In this document: piece after piece, positions 45,546 to 56,985 of the stretch
How the letters are laid out: every line of letters starts with the position of its first letter
Position numbering within the stretch: position 1 is the stretch's first letter
Source: Diphasiastrum complanatum
Lineage: Eukaryota; Streptophyta; Lycopodiopsida; Lycopodiales; Lycopodiaceae
DNA length: 64,000 nt
Reading direction: 5' to 3'
Assembly: GCA_029204225.1 (NCBI GenBank)
Contig: CM055107.1
Span: 49,160,546 to 49,224,545, forward strand
Translations under genes and position numbers: made by a program
The notes under the pieces: generated by a model
What the model was told of the DNA's origin: nothing
Database searches by the model: none
Seen by the model: the letters and a program-made list of their open reading frames with translations, nothing else

Positions 45546-46085
45546 GTTTTTTTTCTGCAAAAAAAAAAGTCGCGGGAACAGACCCATACATTATTTAAGA
45601 TTTAGTTTTTGAAGCTAAATATATGCTTAGATTTAGATTGATTATGGAAAACATATTGTAACTAATGTGCATATTGTAACTAATGTGAGTTGATGGTTTT
45701 TTAGATTGTATGATAGAGAATGTTACATTTGTTTTTTTTAATTGTAATTAGTACATTACTTAACTTACTAACTATTTCATGTTGGTGTTGGTGTTGGTGT
45801 TGATGTTGATAGGCCATCAAAAGAAGACCAATCACAAGTATCAGCAATCATCAAGGGAGACAATGAGGTATGTCTCCATATGCTCATAAATAAATCATTG
45901 TTTGTTTGATTCATTAATTGTTTGATATCAAAGACAATCATATACAAAATTGATACAAAGACAATCATGTACAAAATTACAAAAAACTATTATACTTATG
46001 ATAAAGAAAGAGTACATAGATTCGAAAATGGGGTATCAAAAGCCCCAACTTATCTATCACATTACATGATAAACTAAATAGATAC
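45546..46085. other. AT-rich spacer, nothing recognised
   Basis: GTTGGTGTTGGTGTTGG near 45782 is a short hexamer repeat. Otherwise this is the 3' flank of the minus-strand spliced ORF. Confidence 0.35.
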
Positions 46086-46881
46086 TTAATTATCTTCAAT
46101 GGAATTTGCATCTTCAGCTTCACCTTCTTCTTCCTCCCCTTGATCCAATGGAACGTTTTCATCATCGGCCTCTCTGCTTGGTGCGCTTGATGGGGATCCT
46201 CTCTACAAAATTCAAAAAATACAAGCATTAGATTAAACACCTTTTAGATGTAGTAATTCTAAAGCACAAAAATCAATAAAAAACTAATTCTTACCAATGG
46301 CAATATCCCTTTTTCTTTCATGTGATGCACCAAAGCCGAGTATCCTTGTTGATACCTGATCTTGTATTCGGCTTTTGTAAAAGGCCTTCGGAAATCATTA
46401 CTCTAAAGTCACAAAACCAACATTGATTAGTTAATAAAACAATAACATAAAATAAAAACAAAATTTACTTAGAATGAAATAAAAAGAAAATTTCTTACAA
46501 ATTGGGCTTGGGTATTGGCTTTGCCCCCCGAACCAAGATGTGATTGCCCCAATAGGGCAATCCTTGACCACGTAGACTCCCTTTGTTGCGCAAACCGATC
46601 GGGATTGGGATTTTTTTGTTCCACCGCAACTTTGCGCCAATCTTTTTTGGAGCCCAACCGGGCCTCTGCCTTCCTACTCTAATCATCCTCCTTGCGGCTT
46701 GTCGTTTGTGCCTAATATGAGTGCACATATTGGTTAAGGCCCAATTTCTATCAAATTTTCCACCTTGATTAAATTCTTTATGCACAAGAGATTCCTGATA
46801 GGCGACAGATGTGTTCACATGTGTGAATCCGTGGATCATCATTTCTTCATTGTTCTTGCTTGGAATCACAATAATTGTCAA
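46086..46881 (-). pseudogene. Spliced ORF of unknown family, possibly CACTA-borne
   Basis: Three minus-strand exons. Exon 1 runs to the donor at 46499; it is open from 46881 in one frame (NWALTNMCTHIRHKRQAARR) and from 46657 in another (DWRKVAVEQKNPNPDRFAQQ, SHLGSGGKANTQAQF), so a one-base shift lies in the A-run near 46640. Exon 2 is 46402-46295 (36 codons, AEYKIRYQQGYSALVHHMKE). Exon 3 is 46202-46086 (39 codons, acidic EEEEGEAEDAN tail, stop TAA). Introns are 92 bp each with GT-AG ends and phase 0. The LGSGGKA segment after RFAQQ loosely recalls the Ptta/En/Spm ORF (HT.GSKSF), but I would not name it. Confidence 0.4.
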
Positions 46882-49101
46882 CTAGAAGCTTGATTTGGAA
46901 GCTAGTCTTGATGTAGATCAAGATCCCAAGCTACCAATCACCCTTTATGATCCTTTGTAGATCTGATTCAGTCCTAAAACTCTGAAATTTGACATGGTAT
47001 TAGAGCCAAGTCAAAGAGCTTAGTTGATGATCCAAATATCTTCATTTTGGTAAAAGCATTGGTGTTAGATTCATTTTGAAGGAGGGTGACCTTTACTAAC
47101 AGTTTTCTTGTGATGTTTGTTGGATTATTCTCCTTCTTACTAATCGACTAATCAATTTTAATCCTCATCCATTGTTATCTAGTTCTGTGGATTTTCCCGT
47201 GTCTTTACAAAGTTTGCAGATTTACAAGTGTTTTTACACAGTCTGTAGAAATACACGGACTTTGACAATAGTGTCACATTTTCTCTCTCCTGATAACAGA
47301 AAATTAGTTTACTCATAAATTACAAAGCATTCATCCACAAATAAAGTCCTATAGAGAGTGAAAACACCAAGATTGCTTCACAAACCAATGTTTCTCAACA
47401 TTAGGTTCACAATGGATCCATCATGGATCAAGTACATAATCACCATAATCTCTCTCTAAGATACATCCAACACGTGTGGGACAGCTCATTGTACTCATCC
47501 ATATCCATTTTGGATAAGATCTACCAAGTTTGCCACATCATCCATTGGTGGTTTGTGTTGACCTTCTAGATTTCTACAATCTAGGACCTAACTCCTATAA
47601 TTTGGGAGATGTCATATTTGATGTCATATTTGGGAGATGTCATATTTGACATCAAATGAAAGCCAAGCAAAATGGATCTGAATATTACAAGTGTCATTTC
47701 ACATGTGTGGATAGGTCCTCACACGTGTGGATACATATAGATGTCAAATGCATCAAAAAATCTATGTGAAAATTGCTAAATTCTAACAAATTAGTGGTGA
47801 GAATGGTGCAACGAACCATGGAACGATCTCCACCTCCTCATCTACAAGATTGCCTTCATTAAAGTATTCAAGTACGTGTGCGTCAATGAAGATGTCTTGC
47901 TTCAGAGCAGAGGGGTCTTCAGCCTTCTCTTCAGCCCTTGGGCTTTCCTGGACTTTGATTGCTACTTGATCTTCTGCTGTTTCTTGATTAGGTTCAGCTG
48001 CATCTATCTTTTCTGCTCTGTTGTCCTAAGTGGAATCAGCTACAATTGTCTATTCTGCTTGTGTGGTTGTAGGCAACTCCCTTTCTCGCTAACCTCAAAT
48101 TGTTGCATTTCTCTATTGGGCATGAGGGGGTGAGTTAATAGCGTGAAAGGATTTTGATGGTGATTAGGGTGCTTCTAGCTAGTGATTGCATCAATGTCTG
48201 CTAGGTGATGTGCATCTGGTGCTGAGGTGAGGAGGCAGCAGGTGAGGGTCTTCGTTGTTGGGTACATCTTGTCTGGAGGCTACCTTCCTCTTCATCCTCA
48301 TTGTCTTCACTACTAGATGAGACATCTTCATAGCCTGCCATCTTCTTTTTATGCTTCCTGGGAATCAGCTTCGTGGTCTTTGCTTGTCGGGTATCTGACT
48401 CCGTCTCAAACTTTGGAGGTGGTCTGCAGGTGGTCATCTTGTTTCTTGACTTCTTTGCTGGTGTTGTGGTATCAGCAAGTTGTGATGGCCTATCATGTTT
48501 TGTTAACTGGTAGTGTCTGGCTTCAAATAAGACAATGGAAATGTGCTAGCTGGTAAAGTCTGGCTTCAAAGAAGAAGTTGTCTGCCTAGATTTGAATGTA
48601 ATTTTGTCTATCTGGAAATCCAGCATCGAATGAGAGACAATAAAGCACACATAGACAACTATGTTGTGTTTGGAACTGCTTTATCAGAATAACTTAGTAG
48701 CAAGTTTATGAAGACTGTTGAGGGGTGACATAGTCCATTATTGTAAGCATTGCCTGCACTAATCATTTGGCCTTGTGGCATTCTTGTTTTGGCTAAGTTC
48801 AGATTTAAACGGTGAAGCATGTGATGTTAATACTGTGGGGATGTCTAATTATTCTGAGTTGTTACTCTTCTCTAGAATCTGGATTTCTTGGTTGAGCTTT
48901 CTGATTGACTTTCTTGGTATTTGTTTGTACCATTCTCAATGGCGGTATTGGCTGCCTACCCAGAAATGTCACCAAACAACCAGCTTTACACTTCCATTTC
49001 GCTGGACTTCAAAAACAAATCTTATTTTTTTGGTTTGGTAAGCTGCGACAATCCCATGAGAGCGATAACATATCTTAGAATTCAGCATGTATGGAAGATC
49101 C
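46882..49101. other. Copia LTR end with PBS, then no supported gene
   Basis: At 46995-47007 TGGTATTAGAGCC (12 of 13 to the initiator-Met site) follows TTTGACA, marking the 3' end of an LTR whose start I cannot place. Downstream, 47000-47870 is leader-like. Frames at 47876-48133, 48201-48437 (minus, SSSSEDNEDEEEG acidic) and 48775-49041 are not recognised. TGGTAGTGTCTGGCTTCAAA and TGGTAAAGTCTGGCTTCAAA (48505 and 48549) are a short tandem repeat. Confidence 0.45.
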
Positions 49102-49766
49102 ACATCAAACTCTAACATCCATTAACCCTAAGCATTAAACACTACACAATTAACACTACATCCATTAAACCTACGATCCACGATGATAGATATTTGTTTC
49201 TCTCTCTCTCCCCCTCTCTCTCTCACAAAAAGCATAAGAAATAACAATTTCAATAACATTCAGATCCAACAATTAGCAAAATACAACAAAAGCATGAGAG
49301 CTGGAGGAAAGGAGCTCGAGAGCATGGACATTCACAAGTCCATTCCATAAGAGAGCCAATCTGCTTATATTGAAATGAAGATTTGAACATGAGGAGCAAC
49401 TCGAGTAAGCCCCTATTTATAGTGGAGAGGAGGGCCTTGGCCTCAAAATACTATTGGCCCATTTCTACTTCCCTAACTATTCAAACTTAAAAAAAAGAGT
49501 GGGGACCCATTCAATAATTGGAGGGAACCAATTTGAAATTGAATTTGAGCCAATTTTGGTGGGAGTCCCAACTTTATTCACTAACTTGACATCTAGGTCT
49601 TGCGACATCAAAAGTCCCGCAAAAAGGCCTAAAGTCCTTTTATTGACTTTCTAATTATCAAATAACTATGTGATCATCGAGTTGGACTTACACATGCATG
49701 GAGCCAAATCTCTATCACTTATTAACTAGGGTTAAAGTGGCCTCGGGATCTGCAAACCCTCCAACA
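49102..49766 (-). repeat. LTR-like repeat, minus orientation
   Basis: On the minus strand it begins TGTTGGAGGGTTTGC (49766) and contains a TATA box (CTATAAATAGGGG, 49412-49424). It is the inverted counterpart of 54675-55350. About 315 bp (49411-49728) shows no difference from the other copy, while both ends are diverged. The identical 66-codon frames in the two copies simply reflect this. Confidence 0.75.
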
Positions 49767-51310
49767 TTTGTTTAGATATGCTGCCTGGCTTACAGTAATT
49801 CTTCTGCTTGCACAATCTCTAGTGATCTCCATACCAAGTAGGTAATGAACTGGTCCTAATCATCATTTTCAATTGTTGTGACAATAGAGACTTTGTCTTG
49901 TGCAATAACTGAGTTGAGTTGCTGATGATTAAAGATTTACCGACACAGTAGGCTACTATCACATATCTTGAGCCTTTGTTGTTGAGGTACACATTTGAGT
50001 CTACAGAGCATGAAGTAAAATCGTGCTACAAAAAGAAGTGATTGATTCGTTTATGCCAGGCACTAGGAGGTTGCTTGAGGCCATAAAGTGCCTTCTGTAA
50101 ATTGCACACTAAATGATCTTGGCCCTGAAGGACATAACCTTCTGGTTGATGAATGAAAATGTCTTCTTATATGAATCCATGAAGGAATGTCATTTGGATG
50201 TCCATATGATGAATGTTCAGATCCTCTGCAGTAGCTATGTCCAGCAAGGTGCAAATAGATTGATGTTTACCACTGGAGTGAAGGTGTCAGTGTAATCTAT
50301 TCCATAAATATGTTCATAACTTTTAATCACTAAACGAGCTTTCCATTTGGATAGTGATCTATCTGGCTTAAGATTTAGTTTGAAGATCCACTTACTGTCA
50401 ATAGTTTTTAAACTTGCAAGAGGACTAACAAGACTCCAAGGTAGTTTTTCATTAATGAATAGTACTCAACATCCATAGCAGCTTCCATTTGTCTACATCT
50501 GACAGTGACAGAGCTTCTACAATAGAGGCTGATTCATCATGAGTCCCTGAAGACAATGTACTTAGATTCGGTTGCTGTGAGGTTTGAGAAAAGATTTTTA
50601 CATGGTGTCATGTGTTATGAAGCACTTGAATCGAGATACTAGTCATAGGCATCTTTATTTGATTGATCTTGTACCATCACTGCCTTCTCATCTTCTTGTG
50701 AATTTCTGACAGAGTCATAAACTCCTTTTTTGTGTTGTTGTATTTTCTTCCTCATTTCGTTGTGTTTGAGGACCCGACAATCTTTGATGTCGTAAATAGA
50801 TCTCTTGTAGTATCTACAAAAGAGTTTTGTCTTCGCAGGCTATTGTTGTCGATGTTGTTGTTGTTGCATTTAATCTGGCTGCTCCGCCTTGGTCTCCTTA
50901 TCCTTGAAGTTCTTCTTGGACTACTGCTGATTAGAGTACATGGCTATTGACTTGGTACTCGATAAGCTCTTTCTCCTAAGTTTTTCCTACAATCTTCTGG
51001 AGTGACAGTGCAGGAGTATTCTTAAAAGCAACACTAGATTTTCATAAGAGAGTGGAAGATTGTTGAGAAGAGACATTGTAGAGTCTTCTTCTAAAATAGG
51101 AGAACATATGGCAGCTAGTTGATTCAGCAACTGCTTGAATTCATTCAAATGATCAATGACTGAGGTTCCTTCGCTTCTTTTGAGAGTAAAGACCTTCTTT
51201 TTCAAAAAGAGACGAGTCGATACATCTGAACTCACATAAATTCTTGCTAAAATAGCCCACGCTTCTTTGGAGGTGGTACTATTTGATACACGAGGTATCT
51301 TTCAGATTCA
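49767..51310 (-). pseudogene. Decayed Copia element fragment (gag and RT)
   Basis: Minus strand, high to low coordinates. 51235-50987 is Copia gag (UBN2 type: VIDHLNEFKQLLNQLAAI, SLLNNLPLSYENLV). Near 50860-50790 a damaged knuckle still reads YDIKDCRVLKHNE. After a large deletion, RT starts near 50405 (KTIDSKWIFKLNLKP, KARLVIKSYEHIYGIDYTDT) and continues through frameshifts to HHMDIQMTFLHG, HQPEGYV, LQKALYGLKQPPSAWHKRI and RRITVSQAAYLNK at about 49775. It abuts the LTR-like repeat at 49766. Protease, integrase and RNase H are missing. Confidence 0.8.
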
Positions 51311-51360
51311 AGGATATGATGGCAAGAGCTTTGCCATCATTTGCACGAGAGCAGGGGCAG

Positions 51361-51445
51361 AGAGAGAGAGAGAGAGAGAAAGTGTGTAGGCAGGTACAGA
51401 GCACACGAGAGCAGGGGTAGAGAGAGAGAAAGAGAGAGAGAGAGG
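51361..51445. repeat. (GA)n microsatellite in a short tandem duplication
   Basis: GAGAGCAGGGGCAGAGAGAG and GAGAGCAGGGGTAGAGAGAG head two successive GA-rich units. A run of 11 C follows at about 51470-51480. Confidence 0.85.
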
Positions 51446-51485
51446 TGTAATGTTTTAAATAAAATTTAGCCCCCCCCCCCTAAAC

Positions 51486-51557
51486 CGTTTTGGCTTTTTA
51501 TTGGGCCGTGAGCGAGCCTGGGAGGGTGAGCCCATGGCTTAATAAAAAGCCAAAACG
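51486..51557. repeat. Hairpin with 17-bp perfect arms
   Basis: CGTTTTGGCTTTTTATT (51486-51502) and AATAAAAAGCCAAAACG (51541-51557) are exact reverse complements around a 38-base GC-rich loop. The loop and the right flank share a further inverted pair (GCCTGGGAGGG and CCTTCCCAGGC). Confidence 0.9.
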
Positions 51558-51698
51558 AGCCTTCCCAGGCCCGTTACCTTTCATTATTAGCAAGTTTTTG
51601 GTACACGGTTTTTAAAGCATAGAGCATAGAAGTTACGTATGCATGGCTGTAGAGCGTAGAGGTTACACGAGCAGGATGTAGGCCATGAAAATGCAACG

Positions 51699-52428
51699 AT
51701 GAGTAACACACCTCCTGAAATTATGAGGACAATTGAGAATGTGAGTCCTTTACTCTCATCAGATGACAGTTTGGAGAAGGTTAGCCTGCGAGAAGAACTA
51801 AAGGAAGAAGCAAGTTCGAATAAAAATGACGCTCTGAAGCAACTACTTCATGTCAACTCAATGAAGAGCAACAGTTTTTAGAAAAAAGCGATATAACCAG
51901 ATTGTCATGCAGGGCTTGAAAGACTTCCATACTCTTACGATCCTCCAATTCTGATCTTTGTCACGATTTGGAATCTTATAAATATTACACCATATATAAA
52001 AAGAGTTATTAGTCTTTTGGATTCTCTAAATATTAGAATAAGCTTAATGAATTATGTGTATCGTAGTTTTGTGAAATAACTTAGCAATGAGCTTTTTCTA
52101 ATGCTATGACCTCTATCCTAATTGTAATATACTCAATATTCACTATAATGTATCAGGTAATTTGATCATATCTAGTTGCTAGATAGATGGATTTGACAAA
52201 GTCTATGCTCCAAATTTTGAAAATAACTTTCTAGTGTACTTTGATATATTGCCTGGAGTAATACTAACATATTCATTACTTATTTTATGAATTCAAATTT
52301 TTTGTGCACTAACAAACTAATCTATTCAACTGCATGCAGTACTTGATGATATGGATGATATATTGACGAAAGTGGATAGGGTTCAGAAATTTTTGAACCA
52401 ATCCAAGCAAGAAGCTACAACACATGGT
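51699..52428 (+). pseudogene. Possible 5' exons of the SET-domain gene
   Basis: A 60-codon frame at 51699-51881 is acidic/Ser-rich (SPLLSSDDSLEKVSLREELK). A second, at about 52340-52428, is preceded by GCATGCAG (acceptor-like) and reads DDMDDILTKVDRVQKFLNQ before CATGGTATG (donor-like). They lie upstream on the same strand as the domains at 52438-53355. I do not recognise them, and linkage to the next exons is inference. Between them is AT-rich sequence with no motif. Confidence 0.3.
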
Positions 52429-52437
52429 ATGAAATAG

Positions 52438-52650
52438 GTGTCGTGTCCTTGTCGTGATTGTTTGAGATGTCGTATGAAGAGTTTAGATGAGGTTGAGCGA
52501 CACTTGATCTTAAATGGACCAGAGCCCTTTCTTGATCCACGAATGGAGAAGGAAAAAAAGGTAAAACTCATAGAAAATATACATAAAATGTTTCACCAAA
52601 AAAAAAAAAATTCATGTGCTTTTCAACACTTTCTAGTTTACAAATTATAA
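52438..52650 (+). pseudogene. Transposase-associated-domain-like fragment
   Basis: MSCPCRDCLRCRMKSLDEVE then RHLILNG fits the layout of the plant Transpos_assoc domain found at the start of many CACTA transposases (CPC.KC, V..HL...G; family knowledge). The usual Trp-containing end is absent, and the frame then becomes Lys-rich. GTAAAA at 52561 could be a splice donor, but its phase does not fit the next exon, so the model is not clean. Confidence 0.4.
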
Positions 52651-52700
52651 ATAATATTTTATTATTAATTTGCCTAAGCTTTGTACATAACACCTTTCAG

Positions 52701-53355
52701 ATAACATGGGATACTTTGATCAAATGTCATCAACTTATCTTCAAAAGATAAGAAGCAATGTCAAGGAATTGTCAGATCAACATGTGCATCCAAATATTTC
52801 TCCTTTTTCTGAAAGACGAAGAATTATTGATTTTGATCCTACTTCCAATGTAGTTTGGAATAACGAATTGCCAATTCCCATGGATGTAGCATTTGAGTAC
52901 TATAAAAAAACATATCTAGTAAAAAAATCTGGAATAATTGACATTGCCGGTGAGGGCTTGTTTGTGTTAGAAAATCTACATAAAGATGATATATTGTTTC
53001 CTTATGGTGGACCTCAATATAAACTTCAACATTGGAAACAATTTATGCCTTTTATCTAAGAATGAAAACTTATGCCCTAGTTGAAAATGATATGTGAGGT
53101 GTTTCTGAAAGTGAGATTCGAATAATCATGGGAGATGTGGAACAGGGAAATGTAGCAGGTTACATTAATAGCTCAATTTTCAATAAGGCCTTGATAAACG
53201 TCAAGTGGGAATATGCTCCATTTCTCAAACCTTGGAGATCTCAAAATAGTACAAATCCACATGATTATGGGTTTGTAGCAACAATTGCCAAGGACATAGA
53301 AGCAGGGAGTGAGATATTTACAGAGTATCCATTTGACAATTTGTTAACAATATAG
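52701..53355 (+). pseudogene. SET-domain protein fragment
   Basis: After CACCTTTCAG (acceptor-like, to 52700), a frame runs to 53059 with VAFEYYKKTYLVKKSGIIDI then AGEGLFVLENLHKDDILF, the G.GLF.....K.D opening of SET methyltransferase domains. A one-base shift near 53040 and one TGA at 53095-53097 interrupt it. The rest, to TAG 53355, reads GNVAGYINSSIFNKALINVK and GFVATIAKDIEAGSEIFTEY, matching the N..YINHS..PNA and A..DI..GEE.T.DY motifs. The NHSC core is altered (NSSI), so lysine methylation activity is unlikely. SET proteins modify histones or other proteins; here it is a broken copy inside transposon-rich DNA. Confidence 0.65.
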
Positions 53356-53582
53356 CTATTTCAATGGTTGTGGATGATCACCATCATATCGGTTCATTAT
53401 AATGAAAACTACATGGCAAGTGTTGTGTGTGTGTGTGTGTGCATGTTTAAATCACATTTTAGTGTTTCTTTGAAAATTTTTAAGCTATCTCTCTCTCATG
53501 ATGATATTCATTAGCATGACATTTTTCCTAAAACAAGCTTCAATTCCATAATCATTTATTAGTACAGAATATTTTCAGGCAA

Positions 53583-54305
53583 TTGTGTATTATTTTCAAC
53601 CTACATAATCTCTCTCTCTCTCTCTCTCTTGGCAAAGCAAAGGCAATTATCAAGGATTATGAGAAAGCAACCACTCAAGTGTTGGAATCCGGGCCACAAA
53701 TCCCAGTCTCAGTCATGCCGCAATTCTCCCCTCAGCACCAGGATCAGGGAGGTACGAATATAGGGTTGGATACGAGCATAGATCAGGGTGGAGCTCCTGA
53801 AATTTCAGATAAAACGGACACCCAAGCTGCTAAAGCCGGTCCATCAGGGACCAGAGTGTTATTTCAAAAGCCGATCACCATCAAGGACCATTTGCAAAAA
53901 ATTTTACATTAACATCCACATATGTCCTCAAGGGGTGGTTGGGTGATCAAATTCAAAACCTCTAAGAGAGAGGTTGAAAAAGACTTGGATAAACTATTGG
54001 CATTGGGAGAGCAGCCAGCTTGGAAAACCGTTTTCGAGAAAGCTCCAGATTCTATTACGAGCTATGTTGCCAGCCCTCGCCAATTGCGAGTGGATTCATA
54101 TTATTTGTCGATGCCACGACATAATAAATGGAAAGATTTGGGCATGAATCAAGTCAGCATCCACACCCCAAATTGGCCCAACAATCACCAAACCTACAAT
54201 TGGCAGATATCGGTGGATTTTCTCCGAGCGCTCCAATTTTATAGTACTAAGTATCGGAATTTCACCAGACCCAACTGTGCTACAATCGGCTATCTTTTCC
54301 AATAA
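53583..54305 (+). CDS. Unrecognised ORF with one stop, next to LTR
   Basis: Two frames in register, 53583-53912 and 53922-54305, are separated by a single TAA (53910-53912), giving about 240 codons. The first part is Gln/Pro/Gly-rich and low in structure; the second (SSRGGWVIKFKTSKREVEKD, then YNWQISVDFLRALQFYSTKY) looks like a folded, aromatic-rich domain that I do not know. It starts in a (CT)n tract and lies 370 bp upstream of a polypurine-like GGTGGGGGATAC and an LTR start at 54675, so it may be the product of a nonautonomous LTR element. Further fragments (FELDVGANKCFFSHKYDLN) continue to about 54600. Confidence 0.35.
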
Positions 54306-54674
54306 TTTGTCCAAGTTGACAATCGTTGTAACGAGATAGGATGATTGCCTACCACCCTTGGCATTCAATCCAAATCTTCCCATGGCGTCAGATAAAGTCC
54401 AAGACCAGTTGCCAATCGCCAGACTATATTATTGTGCAGCCATGTTGGGAGGTTCTTGGGAATCACGATTTGTGGCCTAGATAACTTTGAATTGGATGTC
54501 GGCGCAAATAAGTGTTTTTTTTCACACAAATATGATTTGAATGTGGAGTGCTTTGAATTCATGGAGAAGGTGCAGTACCATCTCATCAAGGTATGATGCA
54601 AGGCCAACCAGAGCCTGAAATGAATAAATCTCACGAGGTGTCGTGGGACCACCACCAATTTTGGTGGGGGATAC

Positions 54675-55350
54675 TGTTGGAGGGTTTGCGGATCCCAATT
54701 CAACCCTAACTCTAGTTAATAAGTGATAGAGATTTGGCTCCATGCATGTGTAAGTCCAACTCGATGATCACATAGTTATTTGATAATTAGAAAGTCAATA
54801 AAAGGACTTTAGGCCTTTTTGCGGGACTTTTGATGTCGCAAGACCTAGATGTCAAGTTAGTGAATAAAGTTGGGACTCCCACCAAAATTGGCTCAAATTC
54901 AATTTCAAATTGGTTCCCTCCAATTATTGAATGGGTCCCCACTCTTTTTTTTAAGTTTGAATAGTTAGGGAAGTAGAAATGGGCCAATAGTATTTTGAGG
55001 CCAAGGCCCTCCTCTCCACTATAAATAGGGGCAAACTTGAGTTTGGAAACCATGTTCATATTCTCATTTCAATACAAGCGGATTGGTTCTCTTATGGAAT
55101 GGACTTGTGAATTTCCTTGCTCTCTATCTCGTTTTCTCCATGTCTCATGTTTTTGTTATATTTGTTAATTGTTGGAGTTGTTGCTTGTTGGGATTGAATG
55201 TTCTTATGATTTTTGTGAGAGAGAAAGGGAGAGAGAGAAGAGTAAGTTTCTCTAATATTGTGGATCGTAGGGTTAACGGATCTAGTGGTAATCCGTAGTG
55301 TTAATGGTGTAGTGTTAAAGCTTAGGGTTAATGGATGTTAGAGTTAGATG
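54675..55350 (+). repeat. LTR, plus orientation
   Basis: Starts TGTTGGAGGGTTTGCGG directly after the polypurine-like GGTGGGGGATAC, with TATA box CTATAAATAG at 55019-55028. It is the inverted counterpart of 49102-49766. The right border is approximate because no clear CA or primer site follows. Confidence 0.7.
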
Positions 55351-55366
55351 TCAATCTTGCTATAAT

Positions 55367-56000
55367 CTAAAATATGCTATTACTCTCATGGGATCGAACC
55401 TGAAGTGCCTTGAGATCCTCGAGTTCCTCTCCTTCTACATCTTCCCCTACTAATACCATACGACTTTCTTCTCCCTTCTCAGCCAGATCTATCTCCTTCG
55501 TATGGGCAGGACCTTCATAAACATTGGCTCCTTGGGAGGTTTCTTCTATGGGTTCTCTCTTTGCCCTGGGCATAACCACTACCACTTCATCCATCTTATA
55601 ATCCTTGAAATATTGTGGCACATCATGCATAAGTTTGGGTTCTTCTATGGCGTCTTCTTGGATTTTATCTTGTAACTTCTGGTTGGTCATCAAATCGGTC
55701 TTGATCCTTCTTTTATCACTCTTAGCCTTCCACTCAGTGGTTTTTGCCTTATATAGGGGTTTATGTTCACAGCGCGCTAGTGGGTGGCTAATTGTTGATA
55801 CCCAATCTTTTCAGAGTATGGTCAAGTTTTCTGATGCTCTTTGATGGTTTCTTCATACCAAGATCTGCAAAGGTGATCGGAGCTTTTTTCTTCAAAGATT
55901 CTCCTAGTGGGGAATCTGAAGTAACTGGCTCTTTTCCCTTGGTGTTCATAGGCAACTCTGATCGTGGATCAGGTTTTAGATCTTTCACCATCTTTATGCT
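55367..56000 (-). pseudogene. Unrecognised charged ORF pair, likely retroelement
   Basis: Minus-strand frames 55991-55788 (ITFADLGMKKPSKSIRKLDH) and 55693-55367 (Glu-rich, QYFKDYKMDEVVVVMPRAKR) are separated by a frameshift. The highly charged composition and location between two LTRs suggest a gag-pol linker region, but no domain is recognisable. Confidence 0.3.
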
Positions 56001-56062
56001 ATTGTCCCATAATGAGATTTCTAGCTTATGAAGAGCTTCATCCTTAGCTAGGTCCCAATCTA

Positions 56063-56710
56063 TGTGAAAGATTTCAGATCCTTCAGATCTAATCTACTTG
56101 AATGATCTTTGGTTAGAAAGAGAAATACACTATCAATCTCACCAATGTAGAAAAATCAGCATCTACACACAAATTGAGATGCAAACACCAATAGAACTTG
56201 ATCAAACTTGAATGAAATGATTATGTACTGCTGCTGTCCGTACAAAATCAGCAAGCTATTGTATTTCACACATGTGGATCCAAAAATAGCAAATATAGAT
56301 CATTCTACACATAGAATTGCAAGCAATCACCAAGATAGTGCACCAATGGATAGTAGAACCCAAAAGAACCATGTATAAGCATGAAATGAGATAGAGAAGA
56401 TAGAAGATTACTCTCTCCATGAGTTACATCCTTTTATAACAGGTCCAAACCCTATTTGGCCACTTGGCTTTCTCTCCAAAATGCTAACCCTACTAATTTT
56501 GGGTCTAGATTCAATGTACCCAACTATTCAAATTGAATATACTCAAACTCGCATTCTAACTTTCCACACTTTCAAAAAGTGTTTATTCAAATTAAATTTA
56601 GACTAATGAAATTTGAAAAGTCAACCTCTAAGTCTAAAACAAGTTTTGGCCTCGATATGCCAAATATGGAAATATTGCAAAATGTGATGAAACTAGTTGA
56701 ATCTTTCACA
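56063..56710 (-). mobile_element. 3' LTR of a minus-strand Copia element
   Basis: 648 bp. On the minus strand it begins TGTGAAAGATT (56710) after GAAGAGGGAG (polypurine tract) and ends AATCTTTCACA (56063), an 11-bp inverted terminal match. Outside the 56063 end there is no primer site, so this is the 3' LTR; upstream coding remnants support that. Confidence 0.8.
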
Positions 56711-56985
56711 CTCCCTCTTCAACTAGTTTTAGCATAGACTTTGATAATTCTCCAAGCGAAGTCCTATGCTCCATGAACAAGTCTTTTCCCAATGCTTTGG
56801 TGAAGATATCAGCTACACATTCCCTCTTGACAAATAAAATTAGATTGAGAAGATCTAATGACTTCTATTCCTAAAATGTAATGCAAATTACCAAGATCAT
56901 GCACCTTAAACTCCTTCTTAAGAGCATTCTTGATATCCTCCACATCTTGATTGTCTCCACATCTTGAAATCTGCCGTTAAGTGGT
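56711..56985 (-). pseudogene. Copia RT-RNase H deletion remnant
   Basis: On the minus strand EDIKNALKKEFKVHDLGNLH, YILGIEVIRSS (RT, after YVDD) runs straight into CVADIFTKALGKDLFMEHR, which is the extreme end of Copia RNase H. The part between is deleted. A stop then precedes the polypurine tract and LTR at 56710. Confidence 0.8.

Noticed and set aside
49454-49654. 66-codon frame identical to one at 54787-55059 (minus)
   Set aside because: Identity comes from the shared LTR sequence including its promoter; no similarity, and it is not codon-conserved beyond the DNA identity.
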